This document shows, one piece after another, positions 50,301-54,200 of a DNA stretch of 64,000 nucleotides (the first letter of the stretch is position 1; the number at the start of each line of letters is the position of its first letter). This DNA comes from Symbiodinium microadriaticum. Its lineage: Eukaryota > Sar > Dinophyceae > Suessiales > Symbiodiniaceae. Both the position numbers and the translations under genes were made by a program. The DNA is taken from contig LSRX01001554.1 in assembly GCA_001939145.1 (NCBI GenBank), positions 1 to 64,000 on the forward strand, given 5' to 3'. The notes beneath the pieces were generated by a model that saw only the letters and a program-made list of their open reading frames with translations, was not told the origin of the DNA and searched no databases.

Positions 50301-51290
50301 GCGCAGCTGGAGGTGTTCGCGAAGCTGCTCTGCTTTTCTAAGCTGCAGCAGCTGAGAGCCAGGTTCCGCCAAATCTGCACCTCAGCTCACTCAACCCACA
50401 CGTTGAGCTTCAGGACATTTTCCATACTGTCGCGCAAATCGTGCAAAGTAGATGCTGGCAGGACTTCAATGCAAAGCCTTCAACCGCTCTGGAAAAGCTT
50501 TCTGGAATGGTGAGTGCCAATGTGAACTGGCGGTTCAGTTTTGTTGATTTCACCACGCGCATGCTGTACCCCAGCCTCAAAGACTCTCCGCTCGCCAAAC
50601 TGAGGTTGGCTTGTCGTCTTTTGGGTTCGGTGGCGAGAGCCTCGGGTGTGGGGCACACATCTTCCCCTGTGCATCATTTGTGTAAGAACTGAAGGTACAA
50701 ACGCCCATGCTCTGCTGCAGAGCTCCAGGCAGGGGAGTTTAACAGTTTAACGAGCATGGATGACCTTAGGTTGTGCTTCTAGCTGTGTGTATGCGAATGA
50801 TTTGTTAGCGACGGATGTTTCGGCGACCTTGTCTACAGTGTGTGTGTGTGTGACGGAGAATCTGGCATGGCATTTATGATGTGGCAAGTATGTCCAGGCC
50901 GCATGTGCGAGAGCCTCCAGAGACCCTTCCGGCTCTCAGCTTTCGACGAATACCTTTTCCTTGGGCCACGCCGGTGCTTCAGCCCAGCCTGTACGGGAAA
51001 TCTGCATTGGCAATGCTGGGCAGTCCAACTGAACCCGACAGGTTCCACGACTGCTGTCTCTCAAAAGGCGCGAAGGTTCAACAGTTATTTTCGAGGCGAG
51101 GGGCACAGACATCTTATTTCCCTATCAACTTGGTCCACGACCTGCCAGGTTCAGGTTGATGCAGAACTCGTCGGTCTTTGCAGCCACGTGGCTGCTGCCT
51201 CGGAAGCACCAGGATCAGCGCGGTAAACATAGGAGTCATAGGAGCATAGTTCTGTGCCAAACCTGCTGTTGAAATGGGGTGTTGAGCCTG
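5658..51290 (+). CDS. Multi-exon modular type I polyketide synthase gene
   Basis: Motif order along the strand is KS-AT-DH-ER-KR-ACP-KS-(AT), all on +. This is one complete fully reducing module plus the start of the next. In type I PKSs such a module loads an extender through AT, condenses it in KS, then uses KR, DH and ER in turn while the chain sits on ACP. Exons are mostly 30-250 nt and introns range from 49 nt to many kb. Most junctions I checked keep reading phase and rebuild family motifs, which argues for a living gene rather than scattered remnants. The true start codon and 3' end are not identified. Some conserved pieces were not located: part of the KS1 middle, the AT1 histidine motif, the DH N-terminal His motif and most of AT2. 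The product is unknown; dinoflagellate PKSs make both lipids and complex polyketides. Confidence 0.85.
7288..8066. repeat. KS1 intron with TGA/GATGAT trinucleotide repeats
   Basis: From about 7610 to 7760 the sequence is almost pure GATGATG with small variants. It continues as a degenerate TGATG-rich tract to ~8060, where the retroelement begins. The same kind of sequence resumes on the far side of the element at ~15110-15610. The element therefore seems to have landed inside one long trinucleotide-rich intron. Confidence 0.85.
8067..8138 (+). repeat. Left terminal repeat (A1) of the retroelement
   Basis: 72 bp starting GGGAGTGCGTGCACATGAAT and ending GCTCAAGTCT. It appears identical to the A copy at 14415-14486 and differs by one base (GTATAC for GAATAC) from the copy at 14760-14831. 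This is the 'A' half of a split direct repeat and marks the 5' end of the element. Confidence 0.9.
8163..8480 (+). CDS. Small cysteine-rich single-pass membrane protein ORF
   Basis: An ORF of about 106 codons from the ATG at 8163 (an upstream in-frame start at 8127 is possible). It begins with a hydrophobic signal-like stretch ([17 protein letters not shown]), then a CECHCSC cluster near residues 29-35, then one strong membrane segment ([19 protein letters not shown], roughly residues 50-69), then a basic tail. It lies just inside the left terminal repeat and overlaps the start of the gag-like ORF by 59 nt in another frame. I do not recognise a family. It could be a functional accessory protein of the element or a chance ORF; the signal-cysteine-membrane layout favours the former. 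Confidence 0.5.
   Translation: MKLEALLAAVFLQLANVGFRKEPSFSSQPTGVTCECHCSCPSESSGLEGWQFLAAASIGAVITILVGVCGAKRQPTSAPVSPRRKGHGILEHSTWGYFGALVPGR
8422..9873 (+). CDS. Retroelement ORF1, gag-like protein
   Basis: A 483-residue protein with no catalytic motif. The first ~80 residues are beta-rich and aromatic ([29 protein letters not shown]). Residues ~95-270 are acidic and charged. A more helical region at ~290-420 ([36 protein letters not shown]) may be the capsid-like part. The C-terminus is basic and glycine/arginine-rich ([10 protein letters not shown]), as expected for nucleic-acid binding. Position upstream of RT and this composition suggest a Gag role, with no sequence family named. Its TGA overlaps the ATG of ORF2 as ATGA at 9870-9873, an arrangement that would allow termination-coupled reinitiation. 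Confidence 0.75.
   Translation: MAYLSIRPGATLAHWYQDDSCWHERRALWRVKEGTWVIVTPDSDVYAEDLRGVPDGPSRVKIKGVHFKYWSRVGGACYKFASPIAESELKALIRRGYEEAALEEGFDSDWRPTEVVVGEDIRDFEEFFGGSFLPRRLRAKQALRHQEPVPDADPGTPRFKLDFIPPADAGSSWRVADPRGGVDLGRRVTPDADTDLALDSDNGVAKVEGHWVRVEKVPDKDLEAWKARRRDELAGIKGNGAGLEDDLGIRIDSKAAASGSEVAKEELEKGKVGEDVRTLWVLYDEQGERHREWRSVIQEASTHSFSDWPYQGPQSTLHISKHMQRHGGDPKLWMQIWMRKHNLSDSDRVVHELRTLVDTLYLAGTYDQLNVGSLGCLESVSRRIQTIVEAFSNSSGPTPDWSHARLYTGQATADDVVSPDLRSWAAKRGKEEVELYQARTKIREARRLGPEVAEAGDGNSEGGAPRGRGRGRAGKGLEAPART
9870..13949 (+). CDS. Retroelement ORF2: reverse transcriptase, RNase H, C-terminal C5-methyltransferase
   Basis: An open frame of 1359 codons. RT: motif [13 protein letters not shown] (Asp283), motif [12 protein letters not shown] (338-348), motif C YVDN at 392-395 in place of the common YxDD. 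RNase H: Asp548 (SDASLGGFG), Glu647/649 (FELEI), Asp676 (VDN) and Asp725 (NAADKPSR). Codons ~745-1170 make low-complexity sequence in this frame because the recombinase is coded there in another frame. From ~1175 the frame carries a methyltransferase: LDLFSGRGG (1181-1189, cofactor loop), PPCSSFS (1239-1245, catalytic Cys1241) and ENP (1303-1305). How one ribosome would join RT, recombinase and methyltransferase is not visible. The long frame may be one fusion protein, or may be open by chance through the recombinase. Confidence 0.85.
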   Translation: MTHHGGGFVPGEAAFPRMIPGGDPFPLPLKQVERPSCKISRRASQRLARRRRELELVNLGIGTLNWMAGTPSQGSFEPSNLQTEMVERVVKLASDSFKLEGGFSSPPTPEAALTELLRGADDYSGPASTLAAYHRERVSMPDSLHNSPALSELLPEDALHFLEAPERMLRTEEDVDCDVVPYWDATLRNNPRAYKDFIKHLYGIGYLDVTRSPKERAGMFFVKKSDGVRIRLIIDARRGNARFRDPPGISLATSEAFARFELECQEDSTATEAGLGVAFGLSDVKDCFHRMVQPKWMREYFSLDPVPAEWLGLGGTILDGYRLKHDDLIWPMPAPLCMGFSWSLFFAQKANQHLMSKIPSLVSSRLFSDRSHPVVIKAGMEDEAQPSHHYVYVDNLGMISTNTGALKEALTQVTNEFYARGLDLHPGEVAQQGVDTLGCRVDGVNYCTTLKPTRVHKVRQALRGLLIRGKCSGRLLENMIGHLTYSFLMARPLLSIFDRTYKFIKRHYDAKVPLWPSVRDELTAALGGIIFCQADWTRTWNKVVSASDASLGGFGVCTAEWPLEIVQNVGRQQERERFRRTVGHSARESALECARIGPSGSLDHRDANEAGWDVDQNFPEVPHEWLREERWDVKLKGLWKHSEKIFELEILALLKSFSRLAKSRYGRDSRQLLLVDNMAVALAFSRSRSKNRRVLQIIRKFSAWALGRNVACAVRWIPSELNAADKPSRSLSFEKSPNSFSTFEAQDKPSWQGEDFVSREVRRPQTGPEDFKRGRLGPCDDHEGSLQSFHFGPDGGGRGGQAPSEETEAQQFVFEHNRPGKPRTSEGQAKSANSGEKAEAKTEEVPGQGFSSRQSRNNTSRSSGRYSPSPEVLREGGKAVAPLCQAAEAGLQTRRRHRCRDREIHEQMLLAWGTSPQGGEASGGLHAQQARLRKAGFAQVAQKLEGVERLEKAHPGPKSPALAFGGVGGRGSRTAETRLHKNGCVHHGRFELLRTAGRASAEHCLLTGAPGLARDCRVDSPSLSGTLGSAGQDRRVRPLSGARLVLPQALGSHSLRAAKESARLHSSLGFQLRRLRGGVSESHQGLEPRPLAVSNAALRAKHRPSKRVALGSRGAEDGRLEEREKCDAVREVCPAGSGLPRAPPAHEATLPMVRRTSRGCHPRQKDPSGTAVRKHHDCYFLDLFSGRGGVSRSFRKLGFRSYEYDTDHGPEFDLTERSVLRRIARNIARGEVLGAMLAPPCSSFSVARDRTSLIRTARFPWGLPRRFLSPADQEKVRLGNACARSALQVIHALDSRGLPWCLENPHSSKLWRIPEIQQLTASPHVHVVIVDFCQYKTAWKKPTRFLFGNLDSQDLARFN
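12034..13386 (+). CDS. Tyrosine recombinase in a frame overlapping ORF2
   Basis: An open frame of 450 codons, overlapping ORF2 throughout in another frame. The first ~110 residues are basic and low complexity. The catalytic core is at ~240-430: box I arginine in [12 protein letters not shown] (Arg274), box [11 protein letters not shown] (Arg375, His376), then [15 protein letters not shown] with the probable nucleophile Tyr408. In box II the usual H-x-x-R first histidine is a tyrosine (Y-Q-M-R). The enzyme would integrate the circular DNA copy and explains the split direct repeats. The ATG at 12034 lies in the end of the RNase H region, so expression needs internal initiation, frameshifting or splicing. 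Overlap of recombinase and RT frames is known in DIRS-1. Confidence 0.85.
   Translation: MPPTNLLAPLASRRARTLSPPSKPKTNQAGKARTLSAAKSGGPKQAQRTLNAGDLDHAMITKEASRVSILDQMEEAAEDKHRRKKRKPSSSSSSTTDPGSPEPARGKQRVQTLAKRQKRRLKKYLDKAFQADSRGTTLLEAQAVTAPVQKYYEKEVKQLLHFVKRQKLAFKHDVDIDAGIVKYMNRCFWLGEQAHKGEKLLAAFMHSKPDFGRLGSRKLPRSWRALKGWRRLTPARSRRPWPLAVWAAVAVELRRQGCTRMAVYTMVALSSYARPAELLRSTVYSLVPPVLLATAEWTLLLSPEHLGQPGKTGEYDLSVALDSCYLKPWGHTVFALLKNLPASTPLWDFNYGDYVAEFQKATKALSLDLSPYQMRHSGPSIDRANGWRSALEVQKMGGWKSAKSVMRYEKSARLGAAFLELPPRMRQHCQWCEEHLGDVILGRKTPVAPP
13386..13949 (+). other. C5-cytosine DNA methyltransferase domain of ORF2
   Basis: About 185 residues in the ORF2 frame, starting immediately after the recombinase stop at 13384-13386. 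Motif I DLFSGRGG, motif IV PPCSSFS with the nucleophilic cysteine, and motif VI as ENP rather than ENV identify the C5 fold. The tail [16 protein letters not shown] ends the protein with no recognisable target-recognition domain and no motif X. Methyltransferases captured by retroelements have been reported in Symbiodinium and charophytes. Whether this one belongs to the same lineage needs a tree. Dam-like N6-adenine methyltransferases of classic DIRS elements carry DPPY-type motifs, which are absent here. Confidence 0.8.
14159..15103 (+). repeat. Right-end split direct repeat array B-A-B-A-B
   Basis: A 345-bp unit repeats in tandem. The B parts (~256 bp, starting GGACTTGACTGTGAGTTTCT) begin at 14159, 14504 and 14849. 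The A parts (72 bp) are at 14415-14486 and 14760-14831, each followed by a CCCTCCCTCCGCGCC-type spacer. B1 has GCGCACTCC where B2 and B3 have GCGTACTCC. A standard split-repeat element would end B-A-B, so one extra unit is present here. ORFs seen inside this array are shared repeat sequence and not genes. Confidence 0.92.
15104..16784. repeat. KS1 intron continuation, GATGATG-rich then unassigned
   Basis: Degenerate TGATG/GATGAT trinucleotide sequence resumes just after the retroelement, with a clean run at ~15290-15320, and fades by ~15850. The rest to 16784 contains no exon I can assign, although KS1 residues between the active-site block and the CKTF block should lie here. A 57-codon ORF at 16528-16701 is cysteine-rich but unsupported by any family. 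Confidence 0.55.
16785..16835 (+). CDS. PKS KS1 exon (CKTF...GYVR)
   Basis: A short exon reading [17 protein letters not shown], the ketosynthase segment usually written GRCKTFDxxADGYxRGEG. It begins after an AG and ends with two nt of the next codon before a GC donor at 16836. It shows that KS1 continues on the far side of the 7 kb retroelement. The customary Asp of KTFD is Asn. Confidence 0.7.
16960..17052. repeat. ATGT and TA microsatellite
   Basis: Runs of ATGT and GT lead into a (TA)n tract at ~17013-17050. An ambiguous base occurs at 17152 in the purine-rich sequence that follows. Confidence 0.9.
17440..18326 (+). pseudogene. Gag-like ORF remnant of the second element
   Basis: The frame ending at 17782 reads a compact domain ([20 protein letters not shown], then [11 protein letters not shown], then HWQFELHLC) resembling the N-terminal region of dinoflagellate retroelement ORF1 proteins. 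Coding continues in other frames at ~17758-17949 and 17903-18325, where it becomes lysine-rich and serine-rich ([17 protein letters not shown]) as in a nucleic-acid-binding tail. At least one frameshift separates the parts, so it is called broken. Confidence 0.5.
18735..18915. repeat. Three ~70-bp tandem repeats with internal palindrome
   Basis: Units start near 18735, 18808 and 18879. Each has TTTCTxxTAGAAATCTAC (a TTTCT/AGAAA palindrome), then an AATTCCTACTATGCGGGGCT-like block. They sit in the 3' part of the second element. Confidence 0.75.
19258..20035. repeat. Microsatellite cluster with assembly gap
   Basis: TA, TG and GTGC repeats run to 19447. Unknown bases fill 19448-19680. CTGC, ATGT, ACGT and again ATGT repeats follow to ~20035. 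Open frames across the gap are artefacts. The interval 20036-20712 has no exon I can place; a short TC run lies at ~20626-20645. Confidence 0.9.
20713..21760 (+). CDS. PKS KS1 domain, C-terminal exons
   Basis: Exons 20713-20760 ([16 protein letters not shown]), 21236-21294 ([16 protein letters not shown], with a catalytic histidine), 21360-21401 ([14 protein letters not shown]), 21453-21500 ([16 protein letters not shown], with the second histidine), 21552-21581 ([10 protein letters not shown]) and 21657-~21760 ([15 protein letters not shown], then ELNPHIDL). Introns of 65, 51, 51 and 75 nt separate the last five, with GA, GC, GC and GC donors, and all five exons are in phase. Motifs are well preserved, which argues that the domain is functional despite the large insertions upstream. 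Confidence 0.88.
24147..24221. repeat. Perfect 15-bp inverted repeat hairpin
   Basis: AAATCCTGCATTACC at 24147-24161 pairs exactly with GGTAATGCAGGATTT at 24207-24221 around a 45-nt loop. It could be the end or core of a small foldback element. Confidence 0.8.
26020..26445. repeat. GGAA and TAC/CTA microsatellites
   Basis: A purine AAGG-type tract (~26020-26108) is followed by ~330 bp of nearly pure ACTACTACT with short CTG variants to ~26445. The leucine-rich ORF across it is a repeat artefact. Confidence 0.92.
26958..27012 (+). CDS. PKS KS1 final exon (SSFGFGG)
   Basis: The exon reads [19 protein letters not shown], the end motif of the ketosynthase fold (usually SSFGFGGTNAHVIL). It starts after CCAG at 26957; the end is approximate, with a GC donor possible just downstream. 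It closes KS1 directly upstream of AT1. Confidence 0.85.
27205..29640 (+). CDS. PKS AT1 domain, N-terminal and core exons
   Basis: Malonyl/acyl transferase exons: 27205-~27228 (VAMLFTGQ, the start of FTGQGSQ), 28050-~28121 ([19 protein letters not shown]), 28211-~28297 ([10 protein letters not shown] ... TFAMLEA), 28550-28594 ([14 protein letters not shown]), 28753-28787 ([11 protein letters not shown]), 29318-~29366 ([14 protein letters not shown]), 29515-29553 ([12 protein letters not shown]) and 29611-29640 ([10 protein letters not shown]). The nucleophile serine of GHSxG is coded across the 28594/28753 junction (A + GC), with a GT-AG intron of 158 nt. The 29554-29610 intron is 57 nt. A possible exon at ~29140-29170 ([12 protein letters not shown]) is less certain. 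Extender specificity cannot be read, because the motif around the second active-site histidine was not found. Confidence 0.8.
29641..32112. other. Intron region within AT1, with one exon-like stretch
   Basis: Not clearly coding. A stretch at 30419-30582 follows a pyrimidine-rich CTTTTGCAG and reads [19 protein letters not shown], faintly like a SAP-type helix pair, then stops. It does not match any PKS domain and could belong to another transcript. The hairpin minisatellite at 30980-31610 fills much of the rest. Confidence 0.35.
30980..31610. repeat. Array of imperfect hairpin repeats (AATCACCGTTTTGGC)
   Basis: Seven or so variants of GGAATCACCGTTTxGGCAC occur at about 30999, 31148, 31235, 31301, 31389, 31428 and 31500. 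Most are followed after ~20-25 nt by a near reverse complement such as CCAAAACGGCGATTGCC or GCTAAAACAGTGATTCCCGC. Connecting sequence repeats elements such as ACAAAACGGAAAGxCGGAGAATGG. Each unit can therefore fold as a stem of ~15-20 bp. It looks like a tandem minisatellite built from a palindromic unit. Confidence 0.8.
32113..32902 (+). CDS. Light-harvesting chlorophyll-binding protein gene (partial)
   Basis: Exons: 32113-32201 ([20 protein letters not shown], then FDPFCLAK), 32278-~32373 ([20 protein letters not shown], then WPLSELW), 32458-32582 ([19 protein letters not shown], then [13 protein letters not shown]) and ~32830-32902 ([19 protein letters not shown]). These are the N-terminal motif, helix 1 and helix 3 with their chlorophyll-binding Glu and Arg, and a middle hydrophobic helix, as in three-helix chlorophyll a/c (FCP/acpPC) antennae of plastid thylakoids. 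The first intron is 76 nt with a GC donor and keeps phase. Transit peptide, first exon and C-terminal exon were not found. Dinoflagellate LHCs are often polyproteins. It lies between AT1 exons of the PKS gene on the same strand. Confidence 0.75.
32903..35100. other. AT1 intron sequence, no gene recognised
   Basis: No ORF here has a recognisable motif. The missing AT1 exons (histidine motif region) and any LHC C-terminal exon should lie in this interval. A (GA)n run is at ~34020-34043. Confidence 0.5.
35101..35560 (+). CDS. PKS AT1 domain, C-terminal exons
   Basis: Exon 35101-35160 reads [17 protein letters not shown], matching the AT C-terminal strand (fLEiGPxxTL), and ends at a GC donor. 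Exon 35478-~35560 starts after TTGCCAG and reads [16 protein letters not shown], matching the post-AT linker (lyxaGaxvdW). These lie 5.5 kb beyond the preceding AT1 exon, with the light-harvesting exons between. Confidence 0.6.
37132..37318. repeat. Direct repeat copy 1 (~190 bp)
   Basis: About 90% identical to 39650-39840. Both start near TTGCAGACCAGTCATCCTTA and end in a CACACA run. The frame [20 protein letters not shown] is open in both copies. The 2.5 kb between them contains no recognised transposon protein. Confidence 0.85.
39650..39840. repeat. Direct repeat copy 2 (~190 bp)
   Basis: Partner of the copy at 37132-37318, same orientation, with about a dozen substitutions plus a small difference in the 3' third. 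Ends in (CA)n at ~39825-39840. Confidence 0.85.
40921..42080 (+). CDS. PKS DH (dehydratase) domain exons
   Basis: Exon 40921-~41030 ([21 protein letters not shown]) fits the DH region after the active-site loop. Exon 41159-41232 reads [16 protein letters not shown], the DH YGPxF motif. Exon 41506-42080 reads [10 protein letters not shown], then [20 protein letters not shown] with the catalytic-type Asp in HPxxLDxxxQ, then [10 protein letters not shown], and runs on through [13 protein letters not shown] into the linker. Junction 41232/41506 (GC donor) keeps phase, and 42081-42129 is a 49-nt GT-AG intron. The HxxxGxxxxP motif with the catalytic histidine was not located. The domain would dehydrate the beta-hydroxy intermediate made by KR. 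Confidence 0.82.
42130..42669 (+). CDS. PKS DH-ER linker exons
   Basis: Exons 42130-~42277 ([20 protein letters not shown] ...), 42426-~42506 ([18 protein letters not shown] ...) and 42539-42669 ([14 protein letters not shown], then [12 protein letters not shown], ending at GTGAGC). Such sequence lies between DH and ER in reducing PKSs and corresponds to the structural half of the ketoreductase. The junction between the second and third exons is not resolved. A further candidate exon lies at ~42755-42850 ([19 protein letters not shown]). Confidence 0.65.
43030..45323 (+). CDS. PKS ER (enoylreductase) domain exons
   Basis: Exons: ~43035-43075 ([11 protein letters not shown]), 43218-43245 ([10 protein letters not shown]), 43924-44045 ([14 protein letters not shown] ... 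[16 protein letters not shown]), 44107-44211 ([20 protein letters not shown] ... DLALRDLQ), 44543-44588 ([13 protein letters not shown]), 44639-44712 ([20 protein letters not shown]), 44801-44853 ([17 protein letters not shown]), 44950-45039 ([10 protein letters not shown] ... IDVVLNSL) and 45117-45323 ([20 protein letters not shown], then IGKRGIW). The NADPH-binding motif HAGAGGVG is coded across the 44588/44639 junction (50-nt GC-AG intron). Every listed junction keeps phase. The fold is an MDR-type NADPH-dependent enoylreductase, completing a fully reducing module. Its C-terminus continues in the 46309 exon. Confidence 0.9.
45324..46308. repeat. ER-KR intron with direct repeats and GA runs
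   Basis: A ~95-bp block (ACACAATGGGTGGTAGGGCG ... CAGAAAGAAAGAAAGAGAG) at ~45546-45630 recurs at ~46068-46150, same orientation, with about ten differences. Each copy is near a GA-rich tract (45520-45543; ~45995-46020). A poly-G run is at ~45790-45808. No coding sequence seen. Confidence 0.8.
46309..47405 (+). CDS. PKS ER end and KR (ketoreductase) domain exons
   Basis: Exon 46309-46552 holds the ER C-terminus ([20 protein letters not shown]) and the KR cofactor loop [17 protein letters not shown]. Exon 46620-46719 reads [10 protein letters not shown]. Exon 46788-46963 reads [13 protein letters not shown] and [19 protein letters not shown], ending LLQ. Exon 47106-~47216 reads [20 protein letters not shown], with the catalytic Ser and Tyr. 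Exon 47306-47405 reads [15 protein letters not shown]. Another exon near 47535-47640 ([18 protein letters not shown]) follows. Introns 46553-46619 and 46720-46787 are 67 and 68 nt with GT donors. It is a short-chain dehydrogenase-type NADPH ketoreductase with a full catalytic set. The stereochemistry fingerprint (LDD) reads LIQDG here, so the product configuration is not inferred. Confidence 0.9.
47737..48642 (+). CDS. PKS KR end, ACP domain and start of KS2 (long exon)
   Basis: An unusually long exon of up to ~900 nt. It reads the KR tail ([19 protein letters not shown]), a linker, then an acyl carrier protein at ~47935-48135 with the phosphopantetheine site [16 protein letters not shown] (serine of DSL), then KS2 from ~48180: [57 protein letters not shown] and [11 protein letters not shown]. 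It ends at a GT donor (48643). The exon start is uncertain; the open frame begins at 47737. ACP followed immediately by a KS is the usual module boundary. Confidence 0.9.
48730..50634 (+). CDS. PKS KS2 domain, remaining exons
   Basis: Exons: 48730-48900 ([31 protein letters not shown]; catalytic Cys codon 48802-48804), 48979-49057 ([16 protein letters not shown]), 49347-~49391 ([15 protein letters not shown]), ~49472-49541 ([10 protein letters not shown]), 49643-~49711 ([20 protein letters not shown]), ~49790-49820 (GLQAAEVSA), 49877-49921 ([15 protein letters not shown]), 49971-50042 ([12 protein letters not shown] ... AGKTN), 50100-~50133 ([12 protein letters not shown]), 50363-~50437 ([19 protein letters not shown]) and 50605-50634 ([10 protein letters not shown]). 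The Cys-His-His triad motifs are all present. Introns include 87, 78, 289, 101, 49 and 57 nt, and the phase fits at the junctions whose ends are fixed. This is the clearest intact catalytic domain in the gene. Confidence 0.92.
50941..51290 (+). CDS. Possible PKS AT2 fragments
   Basis: [17 protein letters not shown] (~50970-51020) resembles the AT segment QPALFAxExALAx[13 protein letters not shown] (~51262-51294), followed by GTGAGG, resembles LWxSWGVEPAxVLGHS. The N-terminal FTGQGSQ motif should lie between 50640 and 50940 and is not visible. No GHSxGE motif was found downstream. The second module may continue in unrecognised exons, or its AT may be decayed. Confidence 0.35.
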
Positions 51291-54200
51291 CGGAAGTGAG
51301 GTCTACGGTCAAACCTGTATATCATCTGCGCTGCTTATCGCCTTTGTACGGCTGCTCAGCCTTGGGAGCTTCAGCACTTGTACTGTGGGCTCACTTATAC
51401 AGAGAGGCCATGGACGCCTGCCGGCACCATGCAAAGCAGGCATCGGCAAACCTGGGACAGAGCCGGTGTCATTGAAGGCTCCGGTTGAAGCTTGACAATC
51501 TCGCACTCGGCAGGCTGTCCAACTGAAGAACGTCCAAATGGTTGCAGAAACCTTACACGGACGAGAAAGCGCGACACAGTGCTCCCTCGATTGCCAGATG
51601 CTGCCGGCACTCAAGGCACCTTTGTTCCTCCCCTGTGAGTACGACTGCCCAAGCCTCATCCAGCAGACCAAATCCTTCTGCGTTGGCTCTTATCTCTACA
51701 GGTCAGACCTGGCTGAGATTGGCACTGGTGGAGCACCCTGGCTGAACAGAGTGCTGGCATTGCAGGCTCGTCGTGGCTGCACCTGAGGCAGCAGTTCCAA
51801 GTTCTGAGCAAGCCACGGCTCAGCAGTGATGCAGAGCCCTCGTGATCCAATTGCAAGTATCACCGCTCGCAGTATCTGGCAACTCAGCCGAGCCAACCCG
51901 AATTCGCGGGATTGTGCAAGTGCAGGCCTGGATGGTCCATTGCAGCGGCCGCTATGCAACACAGGCCTCCCCTTTGCAGCACGGTTGCGGGTTGACTGCT
52001 GCTACACTGCTTCTGCAATGTGTTGTGCTTCGAGCATTCGCTGCACAGTATGCAAGCAGCAGAGTAACGAGTAGAATGCGCTGTACAGAGGTTGGATGCC
52101 AATCACAGCATTTGCATGTGGCCTGCATCATGCGGCTCGCATCTGGCAAGCCCAACGGGAACAACAGAATCTTGCAGGCGGCATCCCGCCCGTCGCTGCC
52201 CCAGCCAGACTTGGATCGCGAATTTGACGACCAGCTACGCTCCAACAGACAATTCTTGCTGTCATTGATGGGGGGAATTGCTGATTCGGACATCAACCAC
52301 AGGCTATATGCACGCAAGCCATCAAAAAGTCGAAAACGCGTGAAGGCTGCAGCCTGCCCAGAAAACACCTCGGAGTTTTTGGAAGCCTTTTTGATCCTTT
52401 TGGAATGCCAGCTAGCGTGGCAACGCATGTCCAAAAACAATCGCGGCTCGTCGACATGCACGGGTTATTTCGGGGCCGATTTCCAGAGCTGCACACAATC
52501 AGCAGTCAGGTAGCAACACCCTCGCAAATTGCAAATCTGTACACTGTAGAGGGTCTTGTCCAAAGCAACGCAAGCCTTTGTTTCGGCTTTAGCAAGATGA
52601 TGTTGAATCTTTGCAGCAACACCAAGGTTGGCTGCAAGCTTGGGCGGGACCTTAAGCATTCTTGGCTCTGCGGCAGCACGCCAAAGGCAAGCTGCACCGA
52701 AGCGAGCAAGTCTGAGTGTTTCAGCCCTGGAGTCTCATCCAAAGATTGTACAGAGGCAGCCGGCAGCACGCGGTTCTGAGACTTTCGAGGAGCCCTGCAG
52801 TGAACTGGGCAGAATCTAGGAAGGACATCTCCGCAACAACGCTGCAGGCCTTGTGCAGAAATGCTGAACCGGTGGCAGATGCTGCGCTGGAGGCTCCAAG
52901 CCACTTGTTTGTTGAAGGTAGAATCAGGTAGAACTCAGGTCCATTTGATTCCTTTTTGAGAGGAGCTCAAAGCCAAGATGGCAGAAGGGATTCCTTCGCC
53001 CCTCGGCCGGCCCCTTGGAGGGGCTACGGAGGAGCTGAGACCTATGGGCTCCTGTGAACGGACCGTACTCATAGGCACGTCGATGGAGCTGCTGAGCGAT
53101 GTGCACGTCAAGAAGGGCGAACTGTGCGCTCGTGGGACCCTCGGTCTGTGAGATGAGCACCGCGCAGGACGCTGTGCTAGCGGTGGGCAAAGGCTCGCAT
53201 TGCAGGAACCTACCCCTCGAAAATCTCGGTTTGAGCGGTCTGAAGCCTTTGCTGCATAGAATGCGAGCAAACTCGTAGCACCCCATGGAAATTTGCATAT
53301 TGTTCGTTTTGCCCCTGTGCAGTATGTTTGCAAAAAGATGCCAGAAGTGGCAAATCTGTCCAAGCCTCGTTTGAAACACATCTGAAGCCGGTAATCTGGA
53401 ACACATATGTCGCCGTTTTGTCGTGCAGGCAGTTTATGAGAGGAGTATAAGCGTTGTTGGCCAAAGCACTTTGCAATGCAGACTTCGTGGAAAAAACAGA
53501 GTCCGAAAGACGGTACGCCAAGCAGGCCCTGCCTGCACCCGAAGAAGTACCAAAACGGATTCAAACAGCGGGACGGTTTTGGAGGCCGAGCCAAGCGCAG
53601 TTGGTTCCCCGTATGATTCTCGAAATGAAGTGCAAAGAAAAGGGGCGCTCATGGGCGGTCACTTGAAAGCGTGGCAAAGGTTCGCACGTGCACTTTCAGC
53701 AGACGGGCTGACGGAGTAGAAAATTGCGAAGTCGTGGGGAGGGGAGAGGATACAGCTGAAGGATGCACTACTGCATGACAAGCACGGCACGGAAGTAGCC
53801 TTGTCATTCCTAGGACAGCGGGTTTGCATCAAGCCCGGAACCGATAATTACTCGCAACATCGTCGTAGTTCTGCCCCAAGGAGCATTCAATCACCGTGGA
53901 TCCCCAAGTCCTCTCAGCCTGAGCAGAAGATGACCTATGGCAAACCCAACCCAAAACCTTACACACCAAAGAGATAAGAGTGGCTGGTTCTCGAAAAAAC
54001 TTGAAGCTTGATCGACAGCGATGGATGGCAAGACTGATGCTCTAATGGGATGATGACGAGCTGTAACTCCTAATCGGAGATGGCACATGGCAAACCCTCC
54101 AAGCAAAGGGGTGATGCAATGAGCTTGGAGAGGTCAGAGAGAATCCCGAAGCCTTACCAGTAGATCAGTAGACGATGGTATAGTACATTTCCACTAGACT

